A DNA stretch of 47,453 nucleotides from Anaerolineales bacterium (GCA_014860745.1 JACZJC010000019.1:1-47453); one strand, 5' to 3'. Counted from the stretch's first letter, positions 9,370 to 17,665 are shown. Notes: generated by a model from the letters alone, not told the origin. Made by a program: numbers and translations.

Positions 9370-9378
9370 TGGTATAAT
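9370..9378 (+). promoter_or_regulatory. Extended -10 promoter of tRNA-Ser
   Basis: TGGTATAAT fits the extended -10 pattern TGnTATAAT and lies 16 bases before the first base of the tRNA. No good -35 is seen, consistent with an extended -10 promoter. Confidence 0.55.
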
Positions 9379-9394
9379 TCGCCAGCTTGAACTT

Positions 9395-9481
9395 GGAGAG
9401 GTCGCGTAGTCTGGCTTAGCGCGCACGCTTGGAAAGCGTGTAACCCACAAAGGTTCGCGGGTTCGAATCCCGCCCTCTCCG
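9395..9481 (+). tRNA. tRNA-Ser (anticodon GGA)
   Basis: An 87-nt class II tRNA. The acceptor stem GGAGAGG (9395-9401) pairs with CCTCTCC (9474-9480), and the discriminator is G9481. The anticodon arm CACGC-TTGGAAA-GCGTG gives anticodon GGA, reading UCC/UCU serine codons. A long variable arm and a T-arm GCGGG-TTCGAAT-CCCGC are present. The 3' CCA is not encoded. A terminator follows within ten bases. Confidence 0.97.
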
Positions 9482-9489
9482 CTGGTTGT

Positions 9490-9515
9490 GTCCCTCTCTT
9501 TTGAGGGACGTTTTT
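9490..9515 (+). terminator. Terminator of tRNA-Ser
   Basis: Arms GTCCCTC (9490-9496) and GAGGGAC (9503-9509) form a seven-base stem with a six-base loop, followed by G and five Ts. Confidence 0.8.
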
Positions 9516-9550
9516 ATTTGGGTTCGCGAGTCCCCTTTGAGGGGATGATA

Positions 9551-9571
9551 TTCGAATCCCGCCCTCTCCGC
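9551..9571 (+). repeat. Duplicate of tRNA-Ser 3' end
   Basis: The 21 bases from 9551 are identical to 9462-9482, the T-loop and 3' acceptor half of the tRNA-Ser gene. Eight further matching bases (GGTTCGCG, 9521-9528 versus 9452-9459) lie upstream, separated from the copy by a small CCCC...GGGG hairpin. This resembles an attachment-site remnant or a partial tRNA duplication. No integrase is present nearby. Confidence 0.75.
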
Positions 9572-9613
9572 CACAAGTCCCTTTTGCGAGGGGGGGGTAT
9601 CTGAACTCGGAAT

Positions 9614-9651
9614 AAAAAATGACCTGATCTTTTTTCGACCAGGTCATTTTT
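9614..9651. terminator. Bidirectional terminator
   Basis: AAAAATGACCTG (9615-9626) and CAGGTCATTTTT (9640-9651) form a 12-base stem that is A-rich on one side and T-rich on the other. It can end plus-strand transcripts from the tRNA side and minus-strand transcripts from the alternative complex III operon, whose last gene stops at 9666. Confidence 0.8.
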
Positions 9652-9665
9652 GTTTTGAGGCGTGA

Positions 9666-10358
9666 TTAAGGCGTGGGGGTTGGCGTCGCTTCCACTACAG
9701 GGGATGGGGTTGCCCTTGGGTCAGGTGCGGGAAGGGGTGTGCCCGCGAAAATCAATAGGTCTGATTTGATTTCGGCATGGCCGGGAACATCCGCTTTGCT
9801 GGTGGAAATAAACTCATACAGCAGGGAGGAGTCCCATTTCCCAGCGCTGAGAATGTCTGTTCCGGTGGATTCTGCGTCGGCGCGGCGCGAACCGGCCATA
9901 ATTCCCGCGTAGGTGCTCAAATCCAACTGAGCAGGTGAAACGGCCACATCCACTGAATGGCAGGAAACACAGGCGAGGGAACCGGTATACCATTGGTTGC
10001 CTTCGATCAGGAGCGATCTCACTTCATCAAATGTGGATTCGCAATTTTGTCCGGAGGCGTCTACAAACTGAAAGACATCCGTTTCGGGGGAACCCACCTC
10101 GACCCATGCGCCGATCAAATCCACGGCCGCGACACGGCATTCATTGGGAGCCGCGGCATTATGCGCTGTATCCTGCATGACAGGAAGGGTTGCCGGGAGA
10201 AGTGTGGGGATGGGGGTGCGATCCACTGCCGGTTGGCCACGGTTGCATGTCAATGTAAACCCGCAGGCGTTGACGAAAAGGAAGCCGACCCACACAAGCA
10301 CACCGACCACAAAGACAGTCAATGTGCCATAGATATATTTTCTTACATCATCATTCAT
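9666..10358 (-). CDS. Membrane-anchored monoheme cytochrome c, end of ACIII operon
   Basis: A 230-residue protein with an N-terminal transmembrane helix (about residues 10-30), a Pro/Thr linker and one heme motif CVSCH near residue 132. An axial Met is not obvious, although AGIMAGSRR shortly after could supply one. The C-terminus is a Pro/Thr-rich tail. It is the last gene of the alternative complex III operon, 12 bases after actE with a GGAG Shine-Dalgarno. It may be an accessory subunit or the electron acceptor of the complex. It is not a recognised ActA-F subunit by sequence alone. Confidence 0.8.
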   Translation of the reverse strand: MNDDVRKYIYGTLTVFVVGVLVWVGFLFVNACGFTLTCNRGQPAVDRTPIPTLLPATLPVMQDTAHNAAAPNECRVAAVDLIGAWVEVGSPETDVFQFVDASGQNCESTFDEVRSLLIEGNQWYTGSLACVSCHSVDVAVSPAQLDLSTYAGIMAGSRRADAESTGTDILSAGKWDSSLLYEFISTSKADVPGHAEIKSDLLIFAGTPLPAPDPRATPSPVVEATPTPTP

Positions 10359-10370
10359 TGAACCAACTCC

Positions 10371-10949
10371 CTATTGCCCTTCCGCCGCTTTGAGCGTACG
10401 TAGGTAATTGACAATATCCCACCGTTCGCGCACGGTCAGGTTTTCGTTCAGAGGCGGCATTTGGCCGGAGAATTCCACTTCGGGGAAGAGTGTGTTATTC
10501 GGGTTGAATATGCCGTTGGAGATGGCGAGGAACAAACTGCCGTCGCTTTTGCTCTGAACCAGTTCGCTGGTGAGGTCGGCGGGTTTCTTTTTGACGAGGA
10601 AGGCGGAAATCGTTCCATTTCCCTGACCGCCAGCCCCATGGCACATCTGGCAATGAATGGCAAAAAGTTCCGCGCCGCGCGCAATGGATGTTTCGTCGGC
10701 GGGTACGGGATTTGCCGGTGCGCCTTCGCCGGGAATGTAGGCAGCGCCTTCCACCGGTATGGACTGAGCGGGCACAGGCAATGGGCCGGCGCCGGTGACC
10801 ATATCAACATCCTGGTTTCCAAAGGACGGCTGGATTTCCATGAATACGACCCAGTCGATCTTGATCACATCATAGGCAAAGATCATCAGTGCGCCAAATA
10901 ATACGGCAAGCACCGCAAATACTACAACGAGTTGTTTAAGGAGTCTCAT
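10371..10949 (-). CDS. actE: Alternative complex III subunit ActE (monoheme cytochrome c)
   Basis: A 192-residue cytochrome c with an N-terminal membrane helix and a heme motif CQMCH near residue 101. The probable axial Met is in FSGQMPPLNE, the canonical class I arrangement. In alternative complex III, ActE carries electrons from the pentaheme ActA to the downstream acceptor. The start overlaps the actD stop by four bases (ATGA), indicating translational coupling. Length fits the ActE family. Confidence 0.88.
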   Translation of the reverse strand: MRLLKQLVVVFAVLAVLFGALMIFAYDVIKIDWVVFMEIQPSFGNQDVDMVTGAGPLPVPAQSIPVEGAAYIPGEGAPANPVPADETSIARGAELFAIHCQMCHGAGGQGNGTISAFLVKKKPADLTSELVQSKSDGSLFLAISNGIFNPNNTLFPEVEFSGQMPPLNENLTVRERWDIVNYLRTLKAAEGQ

Positions 10950-11482
10950 AGGTGCTGCGCCTCCGCAGGCCTCACGGATTCCGCACCCAGCTTGTTCAAG
11001 GCGTCCATTATTTTCTTTTCATCTGCATGCGGGCATTCGATCAGTATGGCAATCTTCCCATCGCTCACTTCGGGAACGTATTTCATGGGGCGGTAATTTG
11101 GGAAGTAGCTGTCGAGAAATACGCCGAGGAAGGTGGATAACAACATGCCGAGCATGGTCAATTCAAACAGGACAACAACAGTGGGAGGGCCCGGGGTGAA
11201 GGATTGTGTACTTACCTGGATGGGATAAGGGTAAAGGAACGGGGCAACATAGGCAAGAAAGAAGCCTCCTAAAAATCCCAATGCGGCGCCGCCCATGGCG
11301 ATGCGGGGCACGTTCGTCCATTGGTTCGGGCGGCCCAGCATGGCCTCCGTGACGGGAATTCCAGAGATGACGTTCATGCAGTCGTCGTGAATGCCCAATA
11401 AGCGGAGTTGCTCAATCGCGTCGGCGGCAGGCTCCAGCTCCGGAAAGACCGCCAGTATATCTACAATTTTGGATTCAGCCAT
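10946..11482 (-). CDS. actD: Alternative complex III subunit ActD
   Basis: A 178-residue protein of the DUF3341 type, with an N-terminal ferredoxin-like cytoplasmic segment, two transmembrane helices (about residues 65-85 and 105-130) and a C-terminal soluble part. This topology is typical of ActD, a membrane subunit without cofactors. The start has a strong AGGAGG Shine-Dalgarno, nine bases after actC. The GRPNQWTNVP stretch before the first helix is in the position of the family loop. Confidence 0.88.
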   Translation of the reverse strand: MAESKIVDILAVFPELEPAADAIEQLRLLGIHDDCMNVISGIPVTEAMLGRPNQWTNVPRIAMGGAALGFLGGFFLAYVAPFLYPYPIQVSTQSFTPGPPTVVVLFELTMLGMLLSTFLGVFLDSYFPNYRPMKYVPEVSDGKIAILIECPHADEKKIMDALNKLGAESVRPAEAQHL

Positions 11483-11491
11483 CGCATCCTC

Positions 11492-12919
11492 CTATTCCAA
11501 ATCGCTGACCGTTACAACGGTCTCGCGTCCAAATTTTTTGATCGCATGCGCCATCTGGCCTTCCTGTACTTCCCAAACCGGGACGAGAGGAATAAGACGG
11601 GATGCCGCCATGTAGAGCAGGATGAAGAAAGCCAACGTTCCGATGCCCATGGGGACTTCGATGCCGGGCTCATACAGGCGCCAGGTGAAGGGCATGCGGT
11701 TGATCGTTACAGAAACGGGGATGATAATGTAGCGTTCGAACCACATGCCGACATTAATGAGCAGGCCGACGATGAATACGATCCAGGGGGTGGAGCGCCA
11801 TTTTCGATTCCACAAAACGGACCAGGGGATCACCACGTTGAAGACCAGCATGGCAAACCACATCCAACCCAGGGGACCCGCTTCGTGAAAATGAAGGAGT
11901 TGACGAGTCCATTTGTCTCCGCCATACCACTGCACCATATAATCGTTGAAGAAGAAGTAAGCCCAGGTCATGGAGATGATCAGCATTAGTTTGCCAATGG
12001 CTTCAAAGTGCTCTGGGCGGATGAAATATTTCATATGCTTCATGGTTCCGCGGACGATTGCCAGCACCATGATCACCGCGCCCATGCCTGAGTGAAGCGC
12101 GCCCACTACAAAGTACGGACCGAAAATGGTGGAATTCCAACCGGGGCGGGTGGCAGCGGCGAAGTCCCAGGACACAATGGTGTGCACCGAGAACATGACC
12201 GGGATGATCGCGAACGCAAAGATATTCATGGCGTTGCGAAGATGCGTCCACTCGCCTTCCGTACCCCGGAAGCCCAGGGCAAGAGTCTTGTAGAAGGATT
12301 TCCGCCAGCCGGTGGATCGGTCACGCGCCATGGCCAGATCCGGGATCAGCGGCAGGAACAGGTACATGGTTGAGGAAAGCAGGTAAGTGGTGATGGCGAG
12401 CAAATCCCATGTCAATGGGGAATGCAGGTTCGGCCATAACATGCGCTGGTTCGGGTAGGGGAACAGCCAGTATGCGATCCAGACGCGGCCCATGTGCATG
12501 AATACACTGAAACCAGCCTGCACGAGGCCGAAGGTGGTCATCAATTCCGCGGCGCGCGTGAAGGGACGGCGGAATTCAGCCTTGAAGACGCGCAAGATCG
12601 CGGAGATGAACGTTCCTGCATGGCTAATACCGATCCAGAACACGGTGTTGACCAGGAAGATGCCCCAGTAATCGGGTCGCATCACACCGGCCACTCCCTG
12701 ACCTTCGATGATAAGTACGGCCCAGTCGTAGAACAGGTAGACCGCAACGATCACACTCAGGATTGCGAAGACCACCCAGAATTTCCATGAGGTTGTATTC
12801 ATGGATTCCATCACCATGTCGTTCATTTGACCGCGCGGCAGCGGGTCGAGCATCAAATGTTCTTCACGCAGATGCTCTTCGTGCGATTTCTCTTGATGTT
12901 GTTTGTTTTTCTCAGCCAT
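11492..12919 (-). CDS. actC: Alternative complex III subunit ActC (NrfD/PsrC-like)
   Basis: A 475-residue integral membrane protein with about ten helices, related to the NrfD/PsrC quinol-interacting family. It begins with a His/Glu/Lys-rich N-terminus followed by a conserved 'LDPLPRGQMNDMV' segment. In ACIII, ActC forms the main quinol oxidation site facing the iron-sulfur subunit ActB. It lies two bases after the Fe-S subunit gene, in the standard gene order. No second NrfD-like paralogue (ActF) is in the window. Confidence 0.92.
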   Translation of the reverse strand: MAEKNKQHQEKSHEEHLREEHLMLDPLPRGQMNDMVMESMNTTSWKFWVVFAILSVIVAVYLFYDWAVLIIEGQGVAGVMRPDYWGIFLVNTVFWIGISHAGTFISAILRVFKAEFRRPFTRAAELMTTFGLVQAGFSVFMHMGRVWIAYWLFPYPNQRMLWPNLHSPLTWDLLAITTYLLSSTMYLFLPLIPDLAMARDRSTGWRKSFYKTLALGFRGTEGEWTHLRNAMNIFAFAIIPVMFSVHTIVSWDFAAATRPGWNSTIFGPYFVVGALHSGMGAVIMVLAIVRGTMKHMKYFIRPEHFEAIGKLMLIISMTWAYFFFNDYMVQWYGGDKWTRQLLHFHEAGPLGWMWFAMLVFNVVIPWSVLWNRKWRSTPWIVFIVGLLINVGMWFERYIIIPVSVTINRMPFTWRLYEPGIEVPMGIGTLAFFILLYMAASRLIPLVPVWEVQEGQMAHAIKKFGRETVVTVSDLE

Positions 12920-12921
12920 AA

Positions 12922-13659
12922 TTACCCTCCCTTGAGGTAGGTCACGTTGGGAAGCGTGCCAAGTTCCTCAAGATGTTTTACTCCGTGTCCGTGCGCACGA
13001 GCCATTTGGGAGACAAGCGATTTAGGATCATCCACGCGTCCAAAGGTTATGGCGTTTGCAGGGCAGGCCTGCGCACAGGCGGTGGTGAATTCACCATCCA
13101 CCACTTCGCGGCCTTCAGATTTTGCCTTATCCTGAGCTTTGTGGATACGCTGGATACAGAACGTGCACTTCTCCATCACGCCCTTGCGGCGGACGGTCAC
13201 ATCGGGATTAAACTGGTTGGGCAATGGTTCCGGGCGTTGATAATCGCGCCAATTAAAGGCACGGACCTGGTACGGACAGTTGTTCGCGCAATAGCGAGTA
13301 CCCACACAGCGGTTATAAACCTGCAGGTTCAACTGCTCAGCCTGCGAATGTACGGTGGCAAAGGCAGGGCAGACAGGCTCACAAGTGGCATGGCCGCATT
13401 GCTGGCACAGCATGGGCTGGTTGGAGGTCATTTTTACCTCGGGGTACTCACCCTCCCAGAAGCGCTCTATGCGGATCCAGTGCATCGAGCGGCCATATCC
13501 CGAGTCCACTTCACCCACAAAAGTGACATTGTTCTCCATCGCACAAGCGGCCACACAAGCCTGACAACCCGTGCAAATATCCTGGTCGATCACCATACCC
13601 CATTTGCCGGTCTGTTCTTCGCTCATTTTCATTTCGGAGATTTTATAATCAGTCGTCAT
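12922..13659 (-). CDS. actB2: ACIII iron-sulfur subunit (ActB C-terminal half)
   Basis: A 245-residue ferredoxin-type protein with four Cys clusters: CTGCQACVAAC, CQQCGHATCEPVC, CVGTRYCANNC and CTFCIQRI with a later CAQAC. These are the usual ligands for up to four Fe-S clusters in the NrfC/PsrB/ActB family. In many ACIII operons this module is fused to the molybdopterin-like half; here it is a separate gene, starting two bases after it. It connects the quinol site in ActC to the hemes. Confidence 0.9.
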   Translation of the reverse strand: MTTDYKISEMKMSEEQTGKWGMVIDQDICTGCQACVAACAMENNVTFVGEVDSGYGRSMHWIRIERFWEGEYPEVKMTSNQPMLCQQCGHATCEPVCPAFATVHSQAEQLNLQVYNRCVGTRYCANNCPYQVRAFNWRDYQRPEPLPNQFNPDVTVRRKGVMEKCTFCIQRIHKAQDKAKSEGREVVDGEFTTACAQACPANAITFGRVDDPKSLVSQMARAHGHGVKHLEELGTLPNVTYLKGG

Positions 13660-13661
13660 AA

Positions 13662-15878
13662 TTAATGCTCCTCACCAAGACCAACACCATAGACACCCAT
13701 AATACTTTCGAGGCGTGAAAGCGGCTGCTTCCTGCCTGTCTTTTTGATTTTGACCTTCATACCGGCAAACGCAAGATCACCGGCTTCATTATAGTGCTGG
13801 CCAAGCAGGTCAGCAGGATTGACGCCGCGCGCGATAACATTTCCGTTTTCATCCATTGAAGTCGCATACCTGCCATAGGCTGTGTGGCCCTGACCAAAGG
13901 GGATCGCGATCGTATCCGGGCGGATGGCTGGGTAACGGTAAACCGGCACCTCCAACTCCCCGGCCTCGCTGATGATACTGACCACATCATCGTCCTCGAG
14001 CCCAAGTTCACGGGCGGTTTCGGGATTGATCTCGACCCAGGTATTCCACATGACGGTTGTCGTCGGGTCGGGCAATTCCTGAAGCCACGGCTTATTCGCG
14101 CCCGCTTCAGCCAGGGTCGGCGATACGAACGGGACGAAATAGAACTCCCCTTCGCCGGCAAATTCCGCTTCTCCGGCAGATAGATTGCGATTTAGGACAT
14201 CCGCCGCATTGGGTACACCGCGGCCATCTGAAAGCTTCCAAAAGCCGCCATGCTGTTGAAAGTAGGCCATAAAAGTAGGCAGGTCCGGCCCAGAGATGGA
14301 GCCGTCCGCTTCGTTCATTAATGAAGAAACTTTACTTTGCAGGAATTCAACCTCATCTTTGAAAGGGAGTGCATCGGCAAATTTACCACCCGCCAGTTGA
14401 GCAGCGGCGATCAGCACATCTGCCGTGGCGCGGGTATTGTAATATGGGGAGACCACCGGTTGCGCGCCGGACAAAACCGGTTGAGCCGACCCGGTAGCCA
14501 CACGCTGGTAACCCCAGGATTCAAGTCCGTGATGATCGGGGAAGATATAATCCGCTTCGCGCGCAGTTTCATCTGGGAAGGTCGCGAAGGAAATGATCTG
14601 GCTGACAGTTTTGCTCGCGCCGCCAAATTCAAGCGAGGTGGGCAATTCAAATAACGGATTGACGCCATGCACAAACAAGACCTTAATTTTGCCATCGAAC
14701 ATCTTCTGAATGAATTCCCGCATTTCCTGGGTGGAAGCAGGGCGTTGATGCTCGGTCTGATTTGGGGCAAGAGCGGAAAGGTAAACGCCGCCTGGCTTGC
14801 CAAAATTATTGGAGAGTGCATTCAAAGCCAGGACAGCTTCGGCAACGGCAAGCCCATTAGTTTGGCCGAGCGCTGCACCGCCGGGTATGGCGAGTGCCCC
14901 TGTAGAATTTGCGAACATCCCGGCAAGATGTTCAAGCGTTTCGAGTTTGATCCCGGATTTCGAGGCCACATCGAGCGGATTCACATCGGCGAAAGCACGG
15001 GGCATGGCGCCCCCGCGAATCTCAGAGGCGAGTTTGCCGATTGCCAGCGCAACCAGTGCTTCGGTCCCGGGGCGAAGCGGAACCCACTCATCAGCCTTGC
15101 CGCCGGTTTGCGACATCCGCGATTCAAATTGCACGAATTTTCCGCGTTGTTTTGTCAGAGCTTCGCGCAAGCCTGCAAATCCGCGGGTGTAGGAGACTGG
15201 TGAAAGCCAGGTTTCGAGGAAGTTCGCTCCAAAGGAAAAAACCACCTGCGCCCCGCCTATATCGAAGAAAGGCAGACCCGGCCCACCGAAAAGATTCTCA
15301 ACGGCTTTGCTCAAGGTGGCACGAGCTTCGAACATACCGAGGGCGCCAAAACGGACCGGGGAGTTCATACCGGTTGCCTTGGCAAGATCGGTGACGAGGT
15401 CAAAGAGATGATCGGGTGCCATACCCATCAAAAATGCGATCTCTTCGGGTTTGTTATTCTTGAGGGCTTCAGCCACTACTTGAAGGGCGGCATCCCAATC
15501 CATTGTCTGGGTGGAGTCGCCGCCGCGAGAACTGCGCTTGATCGGGTCGGTAACCCGGTCGGGATTGTATAGCCCATGCAGGGTAGCCTGTCCGCGCGCG
15601 CAGGTCTTGCCCAGGTTCAGCGGATTGTTCGCATTGCCTTCGGTTTTGATCGCGCGGCCTTGAACGGTGCGGACGATGAGTCCGCAGCCTGCCGCACATT
15701 CGCGGCAGGTCGTGGCGTAATATGTACTCTGGCCGTTATAGTTGTATTCGGGCATCTGCATGTAGGGTTCGCGCTTGACATAACGCGAAGCCGGCCCGCA
15801 ACCAGTGAGGATGGCGGTGGTCGCCGCTCCCACACCAGCCAGCTTGAGAAAATCACGCCGGGAAAATTGTTCGCTCAT
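13662..15878 (-). CDS. actB1: ACIII molybdopterin-oxidoreductase-like subunit (ActB N-terminal half)
   Basis: A 738-residue protein with a twin-arginine signal (SRRDFLKLAG) followed by LTGC, a possible lipobox. It has an N-terminal Cys set CRECAAGC plus a later Cys in KTCARGQ, in the position of the 4Fe-4S site of the molybdopterin family. The rest follows the MopB fold, and this ACIII subunit is thought to lack the molybdenum cofactor. It lies between actA and the Fe-S gene, with an AAAGGAAA Shine-Dalgarno 20 bases after actA. The Tat signal places it on the outer side of the membrane. Confidence 0.9.
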   Translation of the reverse strand: MSEQFSRRDFLKLAGVGAATTAILTGCGPASRYVKREPYMQMPEYNYNGQSTYYATTCRECAAGCGLIVRTVQGRAIKTEGNANNPLNLGKTCARGQATLHGLYNPDRVTDPIKRSSRGGDSTQTMDWDAALQVVAEALKNNKPEEIAFLMGMAPDHLFDLVTDLAKATGMNSPVRFGALGMFEARATLSKAVENLFGGPGLPFFDIGGAQVVFSFGANFLETWLSPVSYTRGFAGLREALTKQRGKFVQFESRMSQTGGKADEWVPLRPGTEALVALAIGKLASEIRGGAMPRAFADVNPLDVASKSGIKLETLEHLAGMFANSTGALAIPGGAALGQTNGLAVAEAVLALNALSNNFGKPGGVYLSALAPNQTEHQRPASTQEMREFIQKMFDGKIKVLFVHGVNPLFELPTSLEFGGASKTVSQIISFATFPDETAREADYIFPDHHGLESWGYQRVATGSAQPVLSGAQPVVSPYYNTRATADVLIAAAQLAGGKFADALPFKDEVEFLQSKVSSLMNEADGSISGPDLPTFMAYFQQHGGFWKLSDGRGVPNAADVLNRNLSAGEAEFAGEGEFYFVPFVSPTLAEAGANKPWLQELPDPTTTVMWNTWVEINPETARELGLEDDDVVSIISEAGELEVPVYRYPAIRPDTIAIPFGQGHTAYGRYATSMDENGNVIARGVNPADLLGQHYNEAGDLAFAGMKVKIKKTGRKQPLSRLESIMGVYGVGLGEEH

Positions 15879-15898
15879 ATTATTTCCTTTCGCCCGGT

Positions 15899-16453
15899 TT
15901 AATAATGGCAGGTGCCGCAGTCGCTGAGCTTGACCAGTTTTTCATGGTCATCGCCCGCGCTTTCAACGTGGCAATTCAAACACCACCCCATGTTGAACAC
16001 CTGCGGATTTTGGGCAATGGTCACCTTGGACATGTCGCCATGACAATCTTCGCAGTTCTTTCCGGCTGCGATATGCGCCCGATGATTGAACTGAACGAAG
16101 TCCGGCACTTGCGCAACCGGCACCCATTGGATGGGCGTGCCGCTCAACACCGCATCCTTCAAAGGCGCGAGGAGCGCGCTTGTCTGCGTCTTGGCGATCT
16201 GATTATGGCAGCCCCAGCATTTAGCCTGGGAGGGCAGACCCGCCGCTGGTCCCGAAGACGCGCCCGGGTGGCAGTACAGGCACTGAATGCCGAAAGCAAT
16301 GTGAGTTTGGTGCGGGAACTGAATGGGCTGTTCAGGCGATTGTTGGGTGGTATATAACCCGTACGCCGCAAGACTGAAAAGCGACAGGAAGGCGATCCCC
16401 ACCGCAATCAGGCCTAGTGGCTGTTTCAGCCAGTCAAAAATTCTCTTGATCAT
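15899..16453 (-). CDS. actA: Alternative complex III pentaheme cytochrome ActA
   Basis: A 184-residue protein with an N-terminal membrane helix and five CXXCH motifs (CLYCH, CWGCH, CEDCH, CLNCH, CGTCH), plus extra His residues (FPHQTHIAF, FNHRAHIAAG) that supply distal ligands. This is the pentaheme ActA signature. ATG 16453 was chosen over an upstream in-frame start because an AGGAG Shine-Dalgarno lies six bases before it. It leads the core ACIII operon, with a hairpin about 30 bases upstream. Confidence 0.93.
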   Translation of the reverse strand: MIKRIFDWLKQPLGLIAVGIAFLSLFSLAAYGLYTTQQSPEQPIQFPHQTHIAFGIQCLYCHPGASSGPAAGLPSQAKCWGCHNQIAKTQTSALLAPLKDAVLSGTPIQWVPVAQVPDFVQFNHRAHIAAGKNCEDCHGDMSKVTIAQNPQVFNMGWCLNCHVESAGDDHEKLVKLSDCGTCHY

Positions 16454-16480
16454 GGAAGCTCCTGAAATGAACTTAAGCAC

Positions 16481-16506
16481 AAAACCGCCGTATGGGCAAC
16501 GGCGGC
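16481..16506 (-). terminator. Hairpin between small ORF and actA
   Basis: Read on the minus strand, CCGCCG and CGGCGG (16500-16505 and 16485-16490) form a stem followed by TTTTG. It resembles a terminator or attenuator. Only about 30 bases separate it from the actA start, with no promoter seen in between, so some transcripts must read through it. Confidence 0.5.
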
Positions 16507-16520
16507 CTTGGCTGAATTAC

Positions 16521-16643
16521 CTACTCAATACAATACATACAAAAAGAGAAAGATGATTCCATTGCGGCATGGATGTACATAAAACCCGTCCCGATGATCA
16601 TCAGGACGAGAATAGGAAACAGAATTTTCATGAATACATCCAT
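16521..16643 (-). CDS. Possible 40-residue membrane peptide upstream of actA
   Basis: A 40-codon ORF encoding a short basic start, one hydrophobic helix (FPILVLMIIGTGFMYIHA) and a tail with CMYC. ATG 16643 has a GGAGAG Shine-Dalgarno at good spacing and lies about 48 bases after a TATAAT element. Longer in-frame starts exist at 16655 and 16727 but lack this site. It might be a small accessory subunit of alternative complex III or a leader peptide for the hairpin that follows. No homology can be stated. Confidence 0.45.
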   Translation of the reverse strand: MDVFMKILFPILVLMIIGTGFMYIHAAMESSFSFCMYCIE

Positions 16644-16697
16644 GACTCTCTCCATAGTTGACCAATTGCTGATCCCCGCCAGCAAATAACTCGGCGG

Positions 16698-16703
16698 ATT
16701 ATA
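16698..16703 (-). promoter_or_regulatory. -10 element of ACIII operon
   Basis: TATAAT on the minus strand, about 55 bases before the small ORF and in the intergenic region divergent to the gene at 16783. The -35 hexamer is poor. This is the best promoter candidate for the actA-actE operon. Confidence 0.45.
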
Positions 16704-16782
16704 CAATGAAAGTACAATAAAGTACATACAAGACTAAATTTATACACTTTGAACGCGTGATAAAATTATATCCAACAAATCG

Positions 16783-17031
16783 ATGAAAATAACTCCCACT
16801 TCAACTTTCGCTCTCTTCCTCATCCTTCTCTTCGCCGTGCTCGCTTTTGCCAATTTCAGCCCACCCGTCGTGCCGGTACAAGGCGCAGCCGGGGTTGCAC
16901 TACAGAGCACCCCAACTCCCCAGGCGGATGACGCCTCAGTGATCGGCTCCACCGATGGGATTCTCATCATGGGCTTGGTAATTGTTTTGATCGTTACCCT
17001 GCCCCTGTTGTTTCGCAAGAGAAGGAAATAA
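16783..17031 (+). CDS. Small exported membrane protein
   Basis: An 82-residue protein. It has an N-terminal signal or helix (FALFLILLFAVLAFANF), a short outer segment rich in Pro/Thr/Gln, and a C-terminal helix (ILIMGLVIVLIVTLPLLF) with a basic RKRRK end. The topology resembles sortase-like wall-sorting tails but has no LPXTG. It is divergent from the ACIII operon and followed by a bidirectional terminator. No function is recognised. Confidence 0.6.
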   Translation: MKITPTSTFALFLILLFAVLAFANFSPPVVPVQGAAGVALQSTPTPQADDASVIGSTDGILIMGLVIVLIVTLPLLFRKRRK

Positions 17032-17057
17032 AAAAAGACAGGTGTTCCTGTCTTTTT
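17032..17057. terminator. Bidirectional terminator
   Basis: AAAAAGACAGG (17032-17042) and CCTGTCTTTTT (17047-17057) form an 11-base stem with loop TGTT. It lies between two convergent genes and should end both. Confidence 0.88.
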
Positions 17058-17665
17058 CATAAAGAGATCAGCCCAAGCTCGATCCCGCGCCGCACTGCTT
17101 CGGTGCGGCTTGAAATCCCCATTTTTGTATATAAAGATGAAAGATGAAATTTAACCGTGTGCTCGCTGATGCCCAGCGAAAGCGCGATCTGTTTATTGGC
17201 CAGTCCCTGCGCCATTAATTGCAGGACTTCCTTTTCCCGCGCAGTTAACGGCTCGATCAGAGAATCTTCGCTCGTAGATTCCCCTATCCTGGGAAAACGC
17301 ATCAGTTCTCCGATCAGGCTTGGTGCGCCGACCCAAAGCCCTTCCCCCGCTGCGAGGATGGCCGCCACCAATTCATCCTCCGTTGCTTCAGAGGATAACA
17401 CGCCCCACGCCCGCACATTTGAATTCAAGAGGGGCCGCACTTCATCGACATCATCCGTCAGAAATAATACTGCATACTCTTTCTTGCCTGTCAGCAGAGA
17501 AAAAGAAGAGACCGAGGCAAGCACCAACACCTCGGTCTCGTTTTCATTCACACCTTCAAGATTCACCGCTTCGCCCGTCACGCTGATTCCGGTATGGCTG
17601 CCCAGCATTTCACGCAGGCCTACCCGCAAGGCATGATTCGGCGAAACAATCGTGACGCGGATCAA
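17057..17665 (-). CDS. LuxR/NarL-type regulator with degenerate receiver
   Basis: A 202-residue protein with a receiver-like N-terminal half and a clear LuxR helix-turn-helix (LTAREKEVLQLMAQGLANKQIALSLGISEHTVKFHLSSL as two adjacent helices, residues about 138-180). At the place where receivers have the phospho-accepting Asp, the strand reads EVLVLASV with no Asp. The usual acidic pair near the N-terminus is also missing, so phosphorylation is unlikely. It starts with TTG directly after the stop of the upstream protease gene, with GGAG upstream, so the two are probably co-translated. It may respond to a ligand or to the protease. Confidence 0.85.
   Translation of the reverse strand: MIRVTIVSPNHALRVGLREMLGSHTGISVTGEAVNLEGVNENETEVLVLASVSSFSLLTGKKEYAVLFLTDDVDEVRPLLNSNVRAWGVLSSEATEDELVAAILAAGEGLWVGAPSLIGELMRFPRIGESTSEDSLIEPLTAREKEVLQLMAQGLANKQIALSLGISEHTVKFHLSSLYTKMGISSRTEAVRRGIELGLISL

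Noticed and set aside
9357-9647. 96-codon minus-strand ORF over the tRNA-Ser
   Set aside because: It is antisense to the tRNA gene and its terminators; this kind of reading frame is a known false call over tRNA-Ser genes.
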